Source: Methanobacteriota archaeon (GTDB taxonomy: Archaea > Halobacteriota > Methanosarcinia > Methanosarcinales > Methanosarcinaceae). Taken from it: a DNA stretch of 64,000 nucleotides. The notes beneath the pieces are model-generated. The model made no database searches. It was not told where the DNA came from and saw only the letters and a list, made by a program, of their open reading frames with translations. How positions within the stretch are numbered: the stretch's first letter is position 1; each line of letters opens with the position of its first letter. The DNA is taken from the NCBI GenBank assembly GCA_030054735.1, contig JASGVX010000089.1:18805-82804 (forward strand), given 5' to 3'. Positions 47,816 through 57,053 of the stretch are shown here, one piece after another. A program made the translations under genes and the position numbers.

Positions 47816-48110
47816 TTACTTTTAGCTCTCAACAAAAACTCCCTGTGTGGCCGAAATCATAACTGTCCAGCCGCCGCTGTACATCCAGTTATTCTAAGGC
47901 ACCCAGTTCATCCTGTAAAGCAGTGCATAAGCACTTGCCAGAGCATCAAACATCATGTTCACAGTCCTGCAGAATTGGCGGGCATCTCAGCTATCTCTTT
48001 TAGCGTCTCGGTTTTGGATTTATACTCATAAGCTTGCCGTCAGCCTGCATTCCGCAGTATTTTTTGAAAATCAATATTTTTCCGGATAGCGTTATTGGAA
48101 CAGATTCAAG
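47816..48110 (-). other. Decayed coding trace, unidentified
   Basis: In one minus frame the sequence reads MMFDALASAYALLYRMNWVP, a stop, then NNWMYSGGWTVMISATQGVF. This looks like a former membrane protein gene with stops. I cannot name the family. No intact gene is present. Confidence 0.3.
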
Positions 48111-48225
48111 TAATTAGATGTTTTCTTCTAATTCTTTACTTCTACTCCAATTTTCACACCTTTTCTCAAACCAGTCCATAAGGGAAAAAGCAATGTTCCG
48201 GAATTTTCAAGGAAGTGCTCGTATC

Positions 48226-48612
48226 TTAGTATTTGTTCTTAGATTGAATGTACTTCCCATCAACAAATTCGTGCCCCAAATCCTCTATCAGTTTTTCTAT
48301 CAACTGCCTGTCGGTTTCAGGGTGAAACTGCAACCCTAGAAGATTTTCTCCGTAGATAAAACCCAGGTCTGGCAGGCTTCCTTTCGAAGAGTCTTACTGT
48401 GCCTGCAGGGATTTCGAAGGTGTCTCCATGCCACATGAATGCAATAAACTCGGGAAATAAGCCTGAAGGAAGCTCTGAGATTATCTCTTTTTCATTATTC
48501 GTGTTTTCTCCTGCCAGAGCTTTCACCCTGTACCAGCCTATTTCTTTGAAACGGTTTCTGGTAACTTTTCCTCCCAGGACCTCTGCAATTAATTGTGCTC
48601 CGAAACAGCTTC
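48226..48612 (-). pseudogene. Class I glutamine amidotransferase, truncated and frameshifted
   Basis: The minus strand encodes CFGAQLIAEVLGGKVTRNR, including the catalytic cysteine, then AFMWHGDTFEIPAGTVRL. After a frameshift near 48375 it continues FIYGENLLGLQFHPETDRQL, with the catalytic His and Glu, to a stop at 48226. This is a GuaA-like stand-alone amidotransferase domain. The first 80 or so residues are missing, so it is probably non-functional. Confidence 0.75.
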
Positions 48613-48767
48613 AAAGATTTCAGTAAAATTTGATGAGATATTTATCCCAATAGATTCATTCATATATTATAGTGGTGACAGAAGACATAAAAATACAAAG
48701 TGAACAGTCAAGAAAGCTTTTTATTATAAGGATAATATCAGGAAGCAGGAAATAAGAGTCGATTATC

Positions 48768-49856
48768 ATGACTTATCCAAAAATCGTAGAAGAAATGTTT
48801 GATTGTGCCGGACCCATCGAATGCGAGTTATTGCCAAGGCTTATTCAGGTAACCGAATCTGCTGCGATTGCCGCAGCTTACCAGATGGGACGCGGGGACA
48901 AGCACCTTGCCGACCAGGTAGCAGTTGCCTCCATGAGAAGGATGCTGAACAAGCTTGATATGAAAGGCATAATTAAGATTGGAGAGGGAGAAAGGGATGA
49001 AGCTCCCATGCTTTATATCGGGGAAGAAGTAGGGACTGGAAAGGGAGACCTTGAAGTTGATATTGCAGTCGATCCCCTTGAAGGCACAAACCTTACGGCT
49101 GACGGTGCTCCTGGCTCGGTTGCAGTCATGGCAATGGCAGAAAGAGGAGGAATCTTCCACGCCCCTGATATCTATATGGACAAGATAGTTGTCGGACCCG
49201 ATGTGCTGCGTTACGAAAAGGAACACCCCGATGAAAGAATTGATCTTGATGCCCCTGTCAGACAAAACCTGGAAATCGTTGCAAAAGCTCTCGAAAGAAG
49301 TGTTGAAGAACTGGTTGTCGTAATTCTTGACCGGCCAAGACACATCCAGAAAATAGCCGAAATCCGGAAAGCCGGAGCCCGTGTAAGGCTGGTAACTGAC
49401 GGAGACCTCATGCCTGGTGTTGCAACTGCTATCCGCGGTTCAGGCATCCATATGGTTGTGGGGGCCGGCGGCTCTGGAGAAGCTGTCCTGACAGCTGCTG
49501 CAATAAAGATCCTGGGTGGAAAGATCCTTGCAAGGCTTGTCCTGCCAACTATTGCAAACGGAAAGTCTGGGGACAAGATCGATGAGGAAATTGAGGAGAA
49601 GATGCCCAGGCTCGAAAAAATGGGGATTACTCTTGAGAAACTTAATGATGTCCTTGATACCAACAAACTTGTTCCTGGTAATGATGTCATTTTTTCCGCA
49701 ACAGCCGTAACTCCTGGCCACTTACTGCGTGAAACTCACCTCTTTGGTGGAGGAGATGCCAGAGTAAACACGATTTCCATGGGTGCATCAGGAGCTATCA
49801 GATTCACTGACAGCATTTATATCAAGGATAAGCAGGAGAATCCACTCTACCTGTAA
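48768..49856 (+). CDS. glpX: Class II fructose-1,6-bisphosphatase (GlpX family)
   Basis: The 362-residue protein includes ESAAIAAAYQMGRGDKHLAD, GEGERDEAPMLYIGE, VDIAVDPLEGTNLTADG and MVVGAGGSGEAVLTAAA. These are the conserved metal- and substrate-binding regions of GlpX. The enzyme hydrolyses fructose-1,6-bisphosphate to fructose-6-phosphate in gluconeogenesis. Many archaea use a bifunctional aldolase/phosphatase instead, so the real substrate could be another sugar bisphosphate. It is monocistronic and length is slightly above the bacterial form. Confidence 0.88.
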   Translation: MTYPKIVEEMFDCAGPIECELLPRLIQVTESAAIAAAYQMGRGDKHLADQVAVASMRRMLNKLDMKGIIKIGEGERDEAPMLYIGEEVGTGKGDLEVDIAVDPLEGTNLTADGAPGSVAVMAMAERGGIFHAPDIYMDKIVVGPDVLRYEKEHPDERIDLDAPVRQNLEIVAKALERSVEELVVVILDRPRHIQKIAEIRKAGARVRLVTDGDLMPGVATAIRGSGIHMVVGAGGSGEAVLTAAAIKILGGKILARLVLPTIANGKSGDKIDEEIEEKMPRLEKMGITLEKLNDVLDTNKLVPGNDVIFSATAVTPGHLLRETHLFGGGDARVNTISMGASGAIRFTDSIYIKDKQENPLYL

Positions 49857-49953
49857 ATCCTTATTTCTCCCTTTATTTTTCCTCTTTTTTGAATTAATAA
49901 ATAAGGAATGATAAAAATTTAATTTCAAACACTTATACCCCATATTGTCATTA

Positions 49954-50097
49954 ATGATATCTCCTTATCTGGACAAATATGCAGAATTACTGACCCAAAA
50001 ATGGAGAAATCTTAATCTTATTGGCGATAAAATATGGTTTGGGATCGAAGATTTTTTGAATGTAATGCAGCGGTTGAAAAATAAAGAGATTGGATAA
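49954..50097 (+). CDS. Possible 47-residue protein
   Basis: ATG at 49954 to TAA at 50095-50097 gives MISPYLDKYAELLTQKWRNL and a further 27 residues, a plausible amphipathic helical sequence. No ribosome-binding site is visible; a CTTATA box about 20 bases upstream would fit a leaderless transcript. It could be a real small gene or a fragment of a lost gene. Confidence 0.3.
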   Translation: MISPYLDKYAELLTQKWRNLNLIGDKIWFGIEDFLNVMQRLKNKEIG

Positions 50098-50374
50098 CTT
50101 TCGTTTATACTTAAATATATATCCCACATTCCAGGAAACAGGTGAACCTGGCTCTTTGAACTTTTTACATACAAAATATCTCACTGATATTTATAAAGCA
50201 TATTCACAAACTCTATTTGTTTTTTTAGTCCATGGATCTACAACGTTAGAAGAATAAAAACTTTTAACGCGGGTTCAGAATACCCTCTCATCTTCTCCAG
50301 AATACCCGCTAATTATTACATATTATCAACCGAAACCCTTATTGTAAAGCTCTGGATATGGCAGGAGTATGGAA

Positions 50375-50899
50375 ATGCAAAGAGAAATTCAGGTTATTTG
50401 CGGAAAAGCGAGAATTGAGTCCCTTCCAGTTTTTCTAAAAACAATAAACACAATCGCTTCCGAAAACGAAGTAACCATTCAGGGCCTGAATGCTGACCTG
50501 ATTGCGGGTGAAAGGCATCTTCACTTTGCAGTAGGAAAGGCTCTCAAGGGCATCGCATCAGGCAATAACTTGGCAAAAGATCCAGGCATCGAGATCATGC
50601 GTTATGCAGCCGGAGAGAGACAGATTGAAAGGAGTTTTTCTATAGGGCTGCATGAAGGAGAAAACAATGTGGTTTTTGTGCTACTTGGTAAAATGGATGA
50701 TGTGCTTATTTCTTTTTCCAAACTCCGGAAGCTTATCGAAGAAAAACCATGTTCTGAACTGCTTGCTTATTCCAGTTCGAAACGAAAAGGAATCCTTTCT
50801 CTCTTTGGAATTACAGATGAAGAAATAGAAGCTTCAGGAGAAGAACATATCCCTGAACTCGTGATCGAGAGGGTGGCGCTTGCGAATTTTGCAAAATAA
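50375..50899 (+). CDS. cgi121: KEOPS complex subunit Cgi121
   Basis: The product of about 174 residues contains DLIAGERHLHFAVGKAL, IEIMRYAAGERQIERSFSIG and ENNVVFVLLG, matching the Cgi121/TPRKB family. It is an accessory subunit of KEOPS that helps bind tRNA for N6-threonylcarbamoyladenosine (t6A37) synthesis. I prefer the ATG at 50375, seven bases after AGGAG, to that at 50369. Other KEOPS genes are not nearby. Confidence 0.88.
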   Translation: MQREIQVICGKARIESLPVFLKTINTIASENEVTIQGLNADLIAGERHLHFAVGKALKGIASGNNLAKDPGIEIMRYAAGERQIERSFSIGLHEGENNVVFVLLGKMDDVLISFSKLRKLIEEKPCSELLAYSSSKRKGILSLFGITDEEIEASGEEHIPELVIERVALANFAK

Positions 50900-51004
50900 A
50901 GGACTTAATTTAAAAACAAGTTAAACGAATTTAGTTAAAAGCGGATTTTAATTGATATCCAGCAGCCTGGTTTGTTTAAATCCAGATTTTTACCGCTATG
51001 GGAC

Positions 51005-51060
51005 TGCGGAGGGTCACGAATGCTCAGATTTTTAAGTCTGGGATGAAGTGAACCCTCGCA
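51005..51060 (+). other. Orphan hairpin resembling an IS200/IS605 element end
   Basis: TGCGGAGGGTCAC (51005-51017) pairs with GTGAACCCTCGCA (51048-51060) with one bulge or mismatch on each side, and an inner CAGA/TCTG lies around AAGTCTGGGATGAAG. The layout is like the 3' end of IS200/IS605 (TnpB) elements, which carry subterminal hairpins. No tnpA or tnpB is present. Confidence 0.4.
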
Positions 51061-51094
51061 GGTTTTTCGATATCTACCTTAAAAATATAAAATC

Positions 51095-51673
51095 GTGTAT
51101 CATCTTCAAATTGTGTGGGAAAAAAGTAAGTTTCATTTGGTAAAATATTTCAATTATGCTTATAAAAATCATAAGTGTGAAATGGATATTTTAATGTCAG
51201 TTCCAGGTATTGGTGAACTTGGTGCGGCAACTCTAATTGCTGAAATAGGCGATTTCAAGGATTTTAATTCAGGGGATGAGCTTGCTTCATGGCTTGGCCT
51301 GGTTCCGAATGTCTACCAATCAGCGGATAAATACCCTAACGGAAGAATCACGAAGAGAGGATCTAAGGGAGCAATGTGGATTCTAACACAGATTGCTCAT
51401 GCAGCAGCAAGAACAAAAAATAGCAAGTTAAAAGAGTTTTTCAACAGAAAAAAGAAGTCGATTGGACATGCAAAGGCGATTATTGCACTGACAAGAAAAA
51501 TTGCAACAATTATCTGGCATCTGATTACAAACGAGGAGATGTATGAGGATGAAACTGGATATAAAAAGGAGGAAATTCAAAAGAGAAAGATTGTTGAGGC
51601 TGGGATATTCACAGTTGATAAAAGGATAAAATTTAGACATAAATTAACCTTGCAGTGGAAAAATTGCAAATAA
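51095..51673 (+). pseudogene. IS110-family transposase, C-terminal fragment
   Basis: The frame contains MSVPGIGELGAATLIAEIGD, ASWLGLVPNVYQSADKYPN, GRITKRGSKGAMWILTQIAH and HAKAIIALTRKIATIIWHL, the helix-hairpin-helix and C-terminal (Transposase_20) domain with the catalytic Ser region of IS110/IS1111. The N-terminal DEDD domain is absent, so this is a 5'-truncated relic. Another IS110 fragment, an N-terminal part, lies at 56493-56817. Confidence 0.85.
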
Positions 51674-51727
51674 AGAAGGTAAAAAAGATGGAGTTTCTTA
51701 GCTCCATCTAAAACCGTTTTGAAATAA

Positions 51728-52762
51728 TTATTCCTGTTTTCTTGCCATCTTCTTCTTTGCAAGCTTTTCAATAATCCCAAGGCTGACCTCGCCGCCTACG
51801 CTCAGCTTCCCGTTGGAAACCGCGCTGTCAATAAGGTGCTGTCCTACAGGGGTGCGGACGACAAGAGTGGTGTAACCGTCAGGACTGCCTACCGAGCCGG
51901 CAGAAATATCGGCCTCAAGGGCGGTAAAATCCGTACAGACGACGCATCCAGGGCGGACAGTGTCCTCAAGTTCGTCAAGTGGAATCATATACTGAGTACC
52001 GTCATCGAGAGTGATTTCAAACTTGCCTTTTACGTCAATCCGGTTGACCTTCATGGGTTCAAGGGCATACTCGCTTTTCAGCTTGCCTGCGATGAGTTTT
52101 TCGTAGTCGAAGTTTTCGGTACAGAAGAGCCCGAGCACGAAGCGGATGGACTTCTTATATGGCTGCACAAGCTGGTGGTCTGTCTCAAGCATCTTGCGGA
52201 CTGCCTGGACGACACATGGGACTCCGACAACTGCAATGTTCCTGTACTTCTTGTCTATAACTGCTTCCTTAAGGGAAAAAACAAGAGGGACCCACCAGTT
52301 GTAACGGCTTCCTGCCTGGCTGATAAGGGCTTCACTTCTGGTAATTACCATGGAGTGCGGTTTAAGGGTCCAGGGGTCTTCAGTAACCGTAACCACAGCA
52401 TCAACAAGGCCGGTATCGAGGGCGTTTGCAAGGATCGCAGTAACGGCTCCTCCGTTCTGCTTTCTCGGAATATCAAATTCTGCCTTTCCGGCAGTGATTT
52501 TCAGGTAGTCTCCAAGCAGGCTTGAAGGCTCTTCGTCAAGCCTCGGGCAGACCTCATAGCAGGCCCCGCAGGGCACGTCGTCAATTGCGGCTTTGCAGTA
52601 GTCGTTGCTCTTCGGGTGTGTGGAATCGCCGCCGGTCTCAAAGTACAGGGCGTCAGCAGGGCAGACTGCAACGCAGGCTCCGCAGCCTGAGCAAAGGCCG
52701 GTGTCCCAAACTTTCGATTTAAGGTCAAAGTAATTCTTACTGATTGGTTTCTTTTCTGCCAT
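51728..52762 (-). CDS. F420-binding iron-sulfur subunit (FrhB/FdhB family) of a glutamate synthase
   Basis: The 344-residue protein starts with a ferredoxin-like part: CSGCGACVAVCP, then CGACYEVCP. The C-terminal FrhB/FdhB domain follows, with QNGGAVTAILANAL, GVPCVVQAVRKM and RPGCVVCTDFTA. In this family the domain carries flavin and oxidises F420H2. As the last gene after gltB-type subunits it probably supplies electrons for glutamate synthesis. Only six bases separate it from the preceding gene. Confidence 0.82.
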   Translation of the reverse strand: MAEKKPISKNYFDLKSKVWDTGLCSGCGACVAVCPADALYFETGGDSTHPKSNDYCKAAIDDVPCGACYEVCPRLDEEPSSLLGDYLKITAGKAEFDIPRKQNGGAVTAILANALDTGLVDAVVTVTEDPWTLKPHSMVITRSEALISQAGSRYNWWVPLVFSLKEAVIDKKYRNIAVVGVPCVVQAVRKMLETDHQLVQPYKKSIRFVLGLFCTENFDYEKLIAGKLKSEYALEPMKVNRIDVKGKFEITLDDGTQYMIPLDELEDTVRPGCVVCTDFTALEADISAGSVGSPDGYTTLVVRTPVGQHLIDSAVSNGKLSVGGEVSLGIIEKLAKKKMARKQE

Positions 52763-52768
52763 TTCTGA

Positions 52769-53512
52769 TCACTCCCAAACGTATTTGCTTGCAAAAGGCC
52801 GGCTGCTTGCAGGTCCGATCCTCGTATAGTTTGTGTCCAGGAATTCTGTGGGGTCATATCCAAACTGCTCGCAGAAAGTCTTTATGATAGGAGCTATGCG
52901 TTCAAGGTCGGATTCAGTAAACTTGAATTTCCTGGCTCCCAGTCCAAGAAGATAGTCATCCACTTCACCGCGGATGATAATCTCTCCTCCGTGTATCCCA
53001 CTTCCAATGCCTATGTCTGTCATGGCTTTTTCTTTGCCGATGCCGAGCACAAGCACAATGCCACCTGCCATGTATTCTCCAAGGAAGGAGTGGGCTGTAC
53101 CTCCTACGACAAGTACGGGCCTGACTTCCTCTTCATACTGCTTCATGTGGATGCCGCCGCGGTAGCCGATATTATTCTTTACGAAGACCTTGCCTCCCCT
53201 CATGCTGTGGGCAACAGCGTCTCCTGCACTTCCGTGAATAATGAGCATACCGCTGTCCATGGTGTTTCCGGGGGCGTGTTCGGCGTTTCCGTTTACTATA
53301 CAGGTGGGCCCGCTCATGAACATCCCAAGGTCTCCTCCGGGGACTCCGTTAATTATGATGCGGACATTGCCTCTTAATCCATCTCCTATAAAACGCTGCC
53401 CGAGCACGTTATCAAGTATAATCTCTTCTGCCCCGTCTGCAACTGCGGCCCTTATTTTCTGGTTTAAGGGGGTGTAGTGCATGCCCTTGGCATCAATTCT
53501 TACTGTCTTCAT
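52769..53512 (-). CDS. Glutamate synthase GXGXG-domain subunit (archaeal split GltB)
   Basis: The 247-residue protein has the repeating beta-helix pattern of the GltB C-terminal domain, also found in FwdC: GNAEHAPGNTMDSGMLIIHG, GDAVAHSMRGGKVFVKNNIG and GGIVLVLGIG. It is expected to play a structural, inter-domain role in the glutamate synthase assembly. It starts two bases after the preceding gene ends, in a tight operon. Confidence 0.88.
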   Translation of the reverse strand: MKTVRIDAKGMHYTPLNQKIRAAVADGAEEIILDNVLGQRFIGDGLRGNVRIIINGVPGGDLGMFMSGPTCIVNGNAEHAPGNTMDSGMLIIHGSAGDAVAHSMRGGKVFVKNNIGYRGGIHMKQYEEEVRPVLVVGGTAHSFLGEYMAGGIVLVLGIGKEKAMTDIGIGSGIHGGEIIIRGEVDDYLLGLGARKFKFTESDLERIAPIIKTFCEQFGYDPTEFLDTNYTRIGPASSRPFASKYVWE

Positions 53513-53514
53513 GT

Positions 53515-55026
53515 TCAGGCCCCCGCTGGCAGTACGTCAAGGATATTAAGCATTCCTTCATCCAGCATATATCCGCGCAGGCGGTCCCTGTTTCCACGCA
53601 GGCTCTCGATGCTGTTGATTCCTGCTCCACCCATCAGTTCACCGAGTTCAAGGGTCCAGCCGTGTATCAGGTTTGAAACCTGCACTGCTCCTGCCTCTGG
53701 GTCAAGCCTGCTCACAAGGTCCGGACGCTGGGTTGCAATTCCCCATGGGCAGAGGTTTCTGTAACAGTTGCCGCAGACCCTGCATCCCAGAGAGATAAGG
53801 GCTGCAGTTCCTATGTATACTGCATCTGCTCCTAGAGCAATGGACTTGGCAAGGTCAGCACTGCTTCTTATCCCACCGCTTGCAATGATGGAGATCTCGT
53901 TCCTGACACCCTGTTTCCTGAGTTCCTGGTCAACGCTGGCAATTGCAGTTTCAATGGGTATTCCCACATGGTCCCTGAAGACCTTCGGGGCTGCCCCCGT
54001 CCCGCCGCGGAACCCATCAATGACCACTGCATCTGCAGAGGATCTGGCAATGCCTGCAGCGCTCCGAGCCACACTATGTACGGCTGCGATCTTTACAAAT
54101 ACCGGCTTCTTCCATTCGGTTGCCTCTTTCAGGCTTCTGATAAGCTGGACAAGGTCCTCTATACTGTAAATATCATGGTGCGGAGCTGGGCTAATTGCGT
54201 CACTGCCTAAAGGAATCATACGAGTTTTGGAGACCTCTTCATTTACCTTTTCTCCGGGGAGGTGCCCTCCTATGCCCGGCTTTGCTCCCTGCCCTATCTT
54301 AACTTCAATTGCAGCGCCTCTTTCCAGGTAGTCGATATTCACACCGAAGCGGCCTGAAGCCACCTGGACGATCATGTTGTCCTGGTAGGGATATAAGTTC
54401 TTGTGCAGTCCACCTTCTCCTGCTCCCATGTAGGTACCTATTTCTTTTACTGCCTTTGCCATACTGAGCTGGGAATTAAGGCTGATCGCACCGAAACTCA
54501 TGTGCCCAATCATTATAGGAGTATTAAGCTTGAGGTTTGGAGCAAGTTGTGTGTCCAGCTCTACGTCTCCACTCTCGGTTTTTTTGAATTTGAGTTTTGA
54601 CGGCTTCTTTCCAAGATAGGTCCTGAGTTCCATAGGCTCTCTCAGGGGGTCAATACTCGGAGTTGTTACCTGGCATGCATCAAGTAGGAGGTTGTCATAG
54701 ATAATTGGCAGGTCTCTGGCATTTCCCATCCCTGAAAGGATAATCTTTCCGCTGCGTGCCTGGTTGATAATATCTTCTCTGGCTTCTCTGGTCCATACAG
54801 GGTGGCTGCGGTAGTCGATGGGTTTTTCTGTGATATTTATTGCGTCCCTCGGGCACATGGAAACACAGCGGAGGCATGCAGTACATTTTCTGGATTCTAT
54901 CAGAATTTTGTCGCCTTCTCTCCTGTATACGCCATATGAACAGTTTTCAATGCAGCGTCCGCAGTCCATGCACTGGTCGTGGTCAATGCTGACCTTAAAT
55001 TTTGGGGGTACACTTCCGAGCGTCAT
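53515..55026 (-). CDS. gltB: Glutamate synthase large-subunit FMN domain with ferredoxin domain
   Basis: The 503-residue protein starts with two 4Fe-4S motifs (CMDCGRCIENC and CTACLRCVSMCP). The FMN-binding synthase barrel follows: GHMSFGAISLNSQLSMAKA, IEVKIGQGAKPGIGGHLPG and GGTGAAPKVFRDHVG, with a further cysteine cluster CRVCGNCYRNLCPWG. It converts 2-oxoglutarate and ammonia to glutamate. It overlaps the amidotransferase gene by one base. Confidence 0.92.
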   Translation of the reverse strand: MTLGSVPPKFKVSIDHDQCMDCGRCIENCSYGVYRREGDKILIESRKCTACLRCVSMCPRDAINITEKPIDYRSHPVWTREAREDIINQARSGKIILSGMGNARDLPIIYDNLLLDACQVTTPSIDPLREPMELRTYLGKKPSKLKFKKTESGDVELDTQLAPNLKLNTPIMIGHMSFGAISLNSQLSMAKAVKEIGTYMGAGEGGLHKNLYPYQDNMIVQVASGRFGVNIDYLERGAAIEVKIGQGAKPGIGGHLPGEKVNEEVSKTRMIPLGSDAISPAPHHDIYSIEDLVQLIRSLKEATEWKKPVFVKIAAVHSVARSAAGIARSSADAVVIDGFRGGTGAAPKVFRDHVGIPIETAIASVDQELRKQGVRNEISIIASGGIRSSADLAKSIALGADAVYIGTAALISLGCRVCGNCYRNLCPWGIATQRPDLVSRLDPEAGAVQVSNLIHGWTLELGELMGGAGINSIESLRGNRDRLRGYMLDEGMLNILDVLPAGA

Positions 55027-56075
55027 TAGATAAACCTCCCTATGATGGGTTCTCCTGCCCTGGGAGTGTAAATACTCTTTACTTCAGGATCCATAGTTCT
55101 TATTGCAGCTTCTTCGCTGGAGACATAGAGTTTGCTTCCGTTTTCTCCAACTACAAGTGGGCGCAGTTTAATTCTGTCAGTAAAGACTACAATACCGTCA
55201 TCTGTCCCAACAACAATTGAAAAAGGTCCGTTCATAAGGGCAGGCCCATAGGTCAGGCGGATTGCCTTATTTAACATTGCTTCCTTTTCTGGCATCCTGT
55301 CTATATCGTCCCAGAACGGAGGAACAAGAGCCCGGACAATCATCTCATGGGAAAGCCCATGCTGCCTTCCGAGAATATCGAAAAGGTAAGCTATAACTTC
55401 GGTATCAGTAAGTGCAGTACATTTGTATCCATATCCTTCTACATAACGCTTGTTTGTGCCGTATGAGGTAATTTCCCCGTTGTGAACCACTGACCAGTTA
55501 AGCAGGTTGAAGGGATGCGCTCCTCCCCACCATTCCGGAGAATTTGTCGGGTAGCGGTGGTGGGCAAGCCAGATGTAGCCTTTGTAGTCCTCGATCCTGT
55601 AGAAGTTTGCAACGTCCTCGGGCCAGCCTGATGCCTTGAAAACTCCCATGTTTTTCCCGGAGGAAAATATGGTGGCGCCATTTATTTTTTCGTTCACTTC
55701 CATGACTATGTGCATGACAACGTCATTTTCGGAAGCCATTCTTCCTGCTATCAGGTTCTGGGAAGGTTTGAAGAAGTACCTCCAGGGGATATGGACCTTT
55801 TTTAAACCTGGTTGAGGGGTGTTTGGGATTTCTTCCTGGTGAACGATTTCGCCCCAGAGCTGGAGGATTTCGTCCACCTTCTTTTTTGCTTCTCCCATGT
55901 TGTCAAAGAAAACATGAAGAGCATAGTAGTCTGCGTACTCGGGGTAAATCCCATATGCAGCATAGCCTGCCCCCTCTCCACTGCCTCTTTCATTCATGAG
56001 ACTGAGGGCGGCTTTTATGCCCGATCCGTCCATTCTGGACTTAGCTCGATCTATAAAGCCTATTATTCCACACAT
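55026..56075 (-). CDS. Glutamate synthase glutamine amidotransferase subunit (class II)
   Basis: From the ATG at 56075 the protein starts MCGIIGF, placing the nucleophile cysteine directly after the initiator Met, as class II (Ntn) amidotransferases require; the upstream ATG at 56084 would bury it. GAGTGATC lies upstream. Later motifs are AHHRYPTNS, VVHNGEITSY and TDTEVIAYLFD. It releases ammonia from glutamine for the FMN subunit. It is the first gene of the four-gene minus-strand operon. Confidence 0.9.
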   Translation of the reverse strand: MCGIIGFIDRAKSRMDGSGIKAALSLMNERGSGEGAGYAAYGIYPEYADYYALHVFFDNMGEAKKKVDEILQLWGEIVHQEEIPNTPQPGLKKVHIPWRYFFKPSQNLIAGRMASENDVVMHIVMEVNEKINGATIFSSGKNMGVFKASGWPEDVANFYRIEDYKGYIWLAHHRYPTNSPEWWGGAHPFNLLNWSVVHNGEITSYGTNKRYVEGYGYKCTALTDTEVIAYLFDILGRQHGLSHEMIVRALVPPFWDDIDRMPEKEAMLNKAIRLTYGPALMNGPFSIVVGTDDGIVVFTDRIKLRPLVVGENGSKLYVSSEEAAIRTMDPEVKSIYTPRAGEPIIGRFI

Positions 56076-56492
56076 TTTGATCACTCTAGATATGGATAGG
56101 AATGAGTGTGATGCAAGTAACTTTCTGGTTTATCCCTTAGGTTTCCGGGTATTTTCCCCAGAATTTATGCGGCTCATTTTTGAGAAATGCTTCAAAAAAT
56201 TTGCTAGCTGATAAACTGGTTTTTCAGGGGAATATTTTATAGTTTTTCTAGTAAAGATTTATTTCAAAGGGATATTTCACCTAATTCTATCTATCTCGTA
56301 TTATATTATTATACTACTGAGTCTAAAATCGCGTTCCCACCTCTGCTTTTTTATTTTTTTTTAAAAAAAATGAGAGGGGCATCGCAAAGGGAAGTAAGTA
56401 ATTTAGTACCTACTTGACGATATATATATGTTTCGCTTTTTTAGAACCATAAATTCCTGAAATAACACTGCGAAGCGAGGCGTTTTAATCCT

Positions 56493-56817
56493 TTAATTTA
56501 TTCGCAGCGAATCTTTCTTGTCAGTTTTTGCTTTGTGAATCTCCACATCGCCATACTTTTTCATCTGGTACGGGTTGATCAGACATACCTAGAAACCTTC
56601 TGACTGAAGCTTCTTGAGTAACGGATAATGATAGTGGCCTGTGTACTCCATGAGTATAATGGGAGGATCATCAAGATCCTTCAGGTAGTTCACCAAAGCA
56701 TTCATATCTGCTAAAGTATGGATACATGGTGAAGGGTTTTGCTCTTATGCTTCCGTCATTATTTAGCATGGCAACGGTGCTTTGAGCTTTTGAAACATCG
56801 ATTCCAACAGCAACCAT
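56493..56817 (-). pseudogene. IS110-family transposase, N-terminal fragment
   Basis: The minus strand starts MVAVGIDVSKAQSTVAMLNN, shifts frame, and continues MEYTGHYHYPLLKKLQSEGF, a stop, then VCLINPYQMKKYGDVEIHKA and KTDKKDSLRIN. This is the DEDD catalytic domain of IS110 transposases with a frameshift and a stop. The region 56085-56492 upstream holds no other gene. It borders the ECF sigma factor relic. Confidence 0.8.
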
Positions 56818-56844
56818 AGTGATACATCCAAAAGAAATTTCTTA

Positions 56845-57022
56845 CAATATCCTACATAACAACGAGGACGCAGAGGAATGTGTCAATGACACTTGGTTAG
56901 CTGCTTGGAAGTCCATACCGCCCTAACGCCCGGAACGCTTATCAACCTATTTAGGAAAAATAACACGCAATCTTTCTCTTAAGCGTTTCAAAAAATATAC
57001 TGCTGAGAAGCGAGGAATTTGA
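56845..57022 (+). pseudogene. Bacterial ECF sigma factor (region 2) relic
   Basis: The frame reads ILHNNEDAEECVNDTWLAAW, KSIPP, an in-frame TAA, then RPERLSTYLGKITRNLSLKR and FKKYTAEKRG before a stop. This is the region-2 core of a Firmicutes-type ECF sigma factor. Its N-terminus is cut off by the IS110 relic and its region 4 is missing. It cannot function with an archaeal polymerase and is inactive. The gene at 57054 follows after 31 bases. Confidence 0.75.
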
Positions 57023-57053
57023 AAACACATCTCGAAAAGGAGGGTATCATCTT

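Noticed and set aside
51836..52525. 229-codon plus-strand frame opposite the F420-type subunit
   Set aside because: Antisense shadow of a clearly conserved gene.
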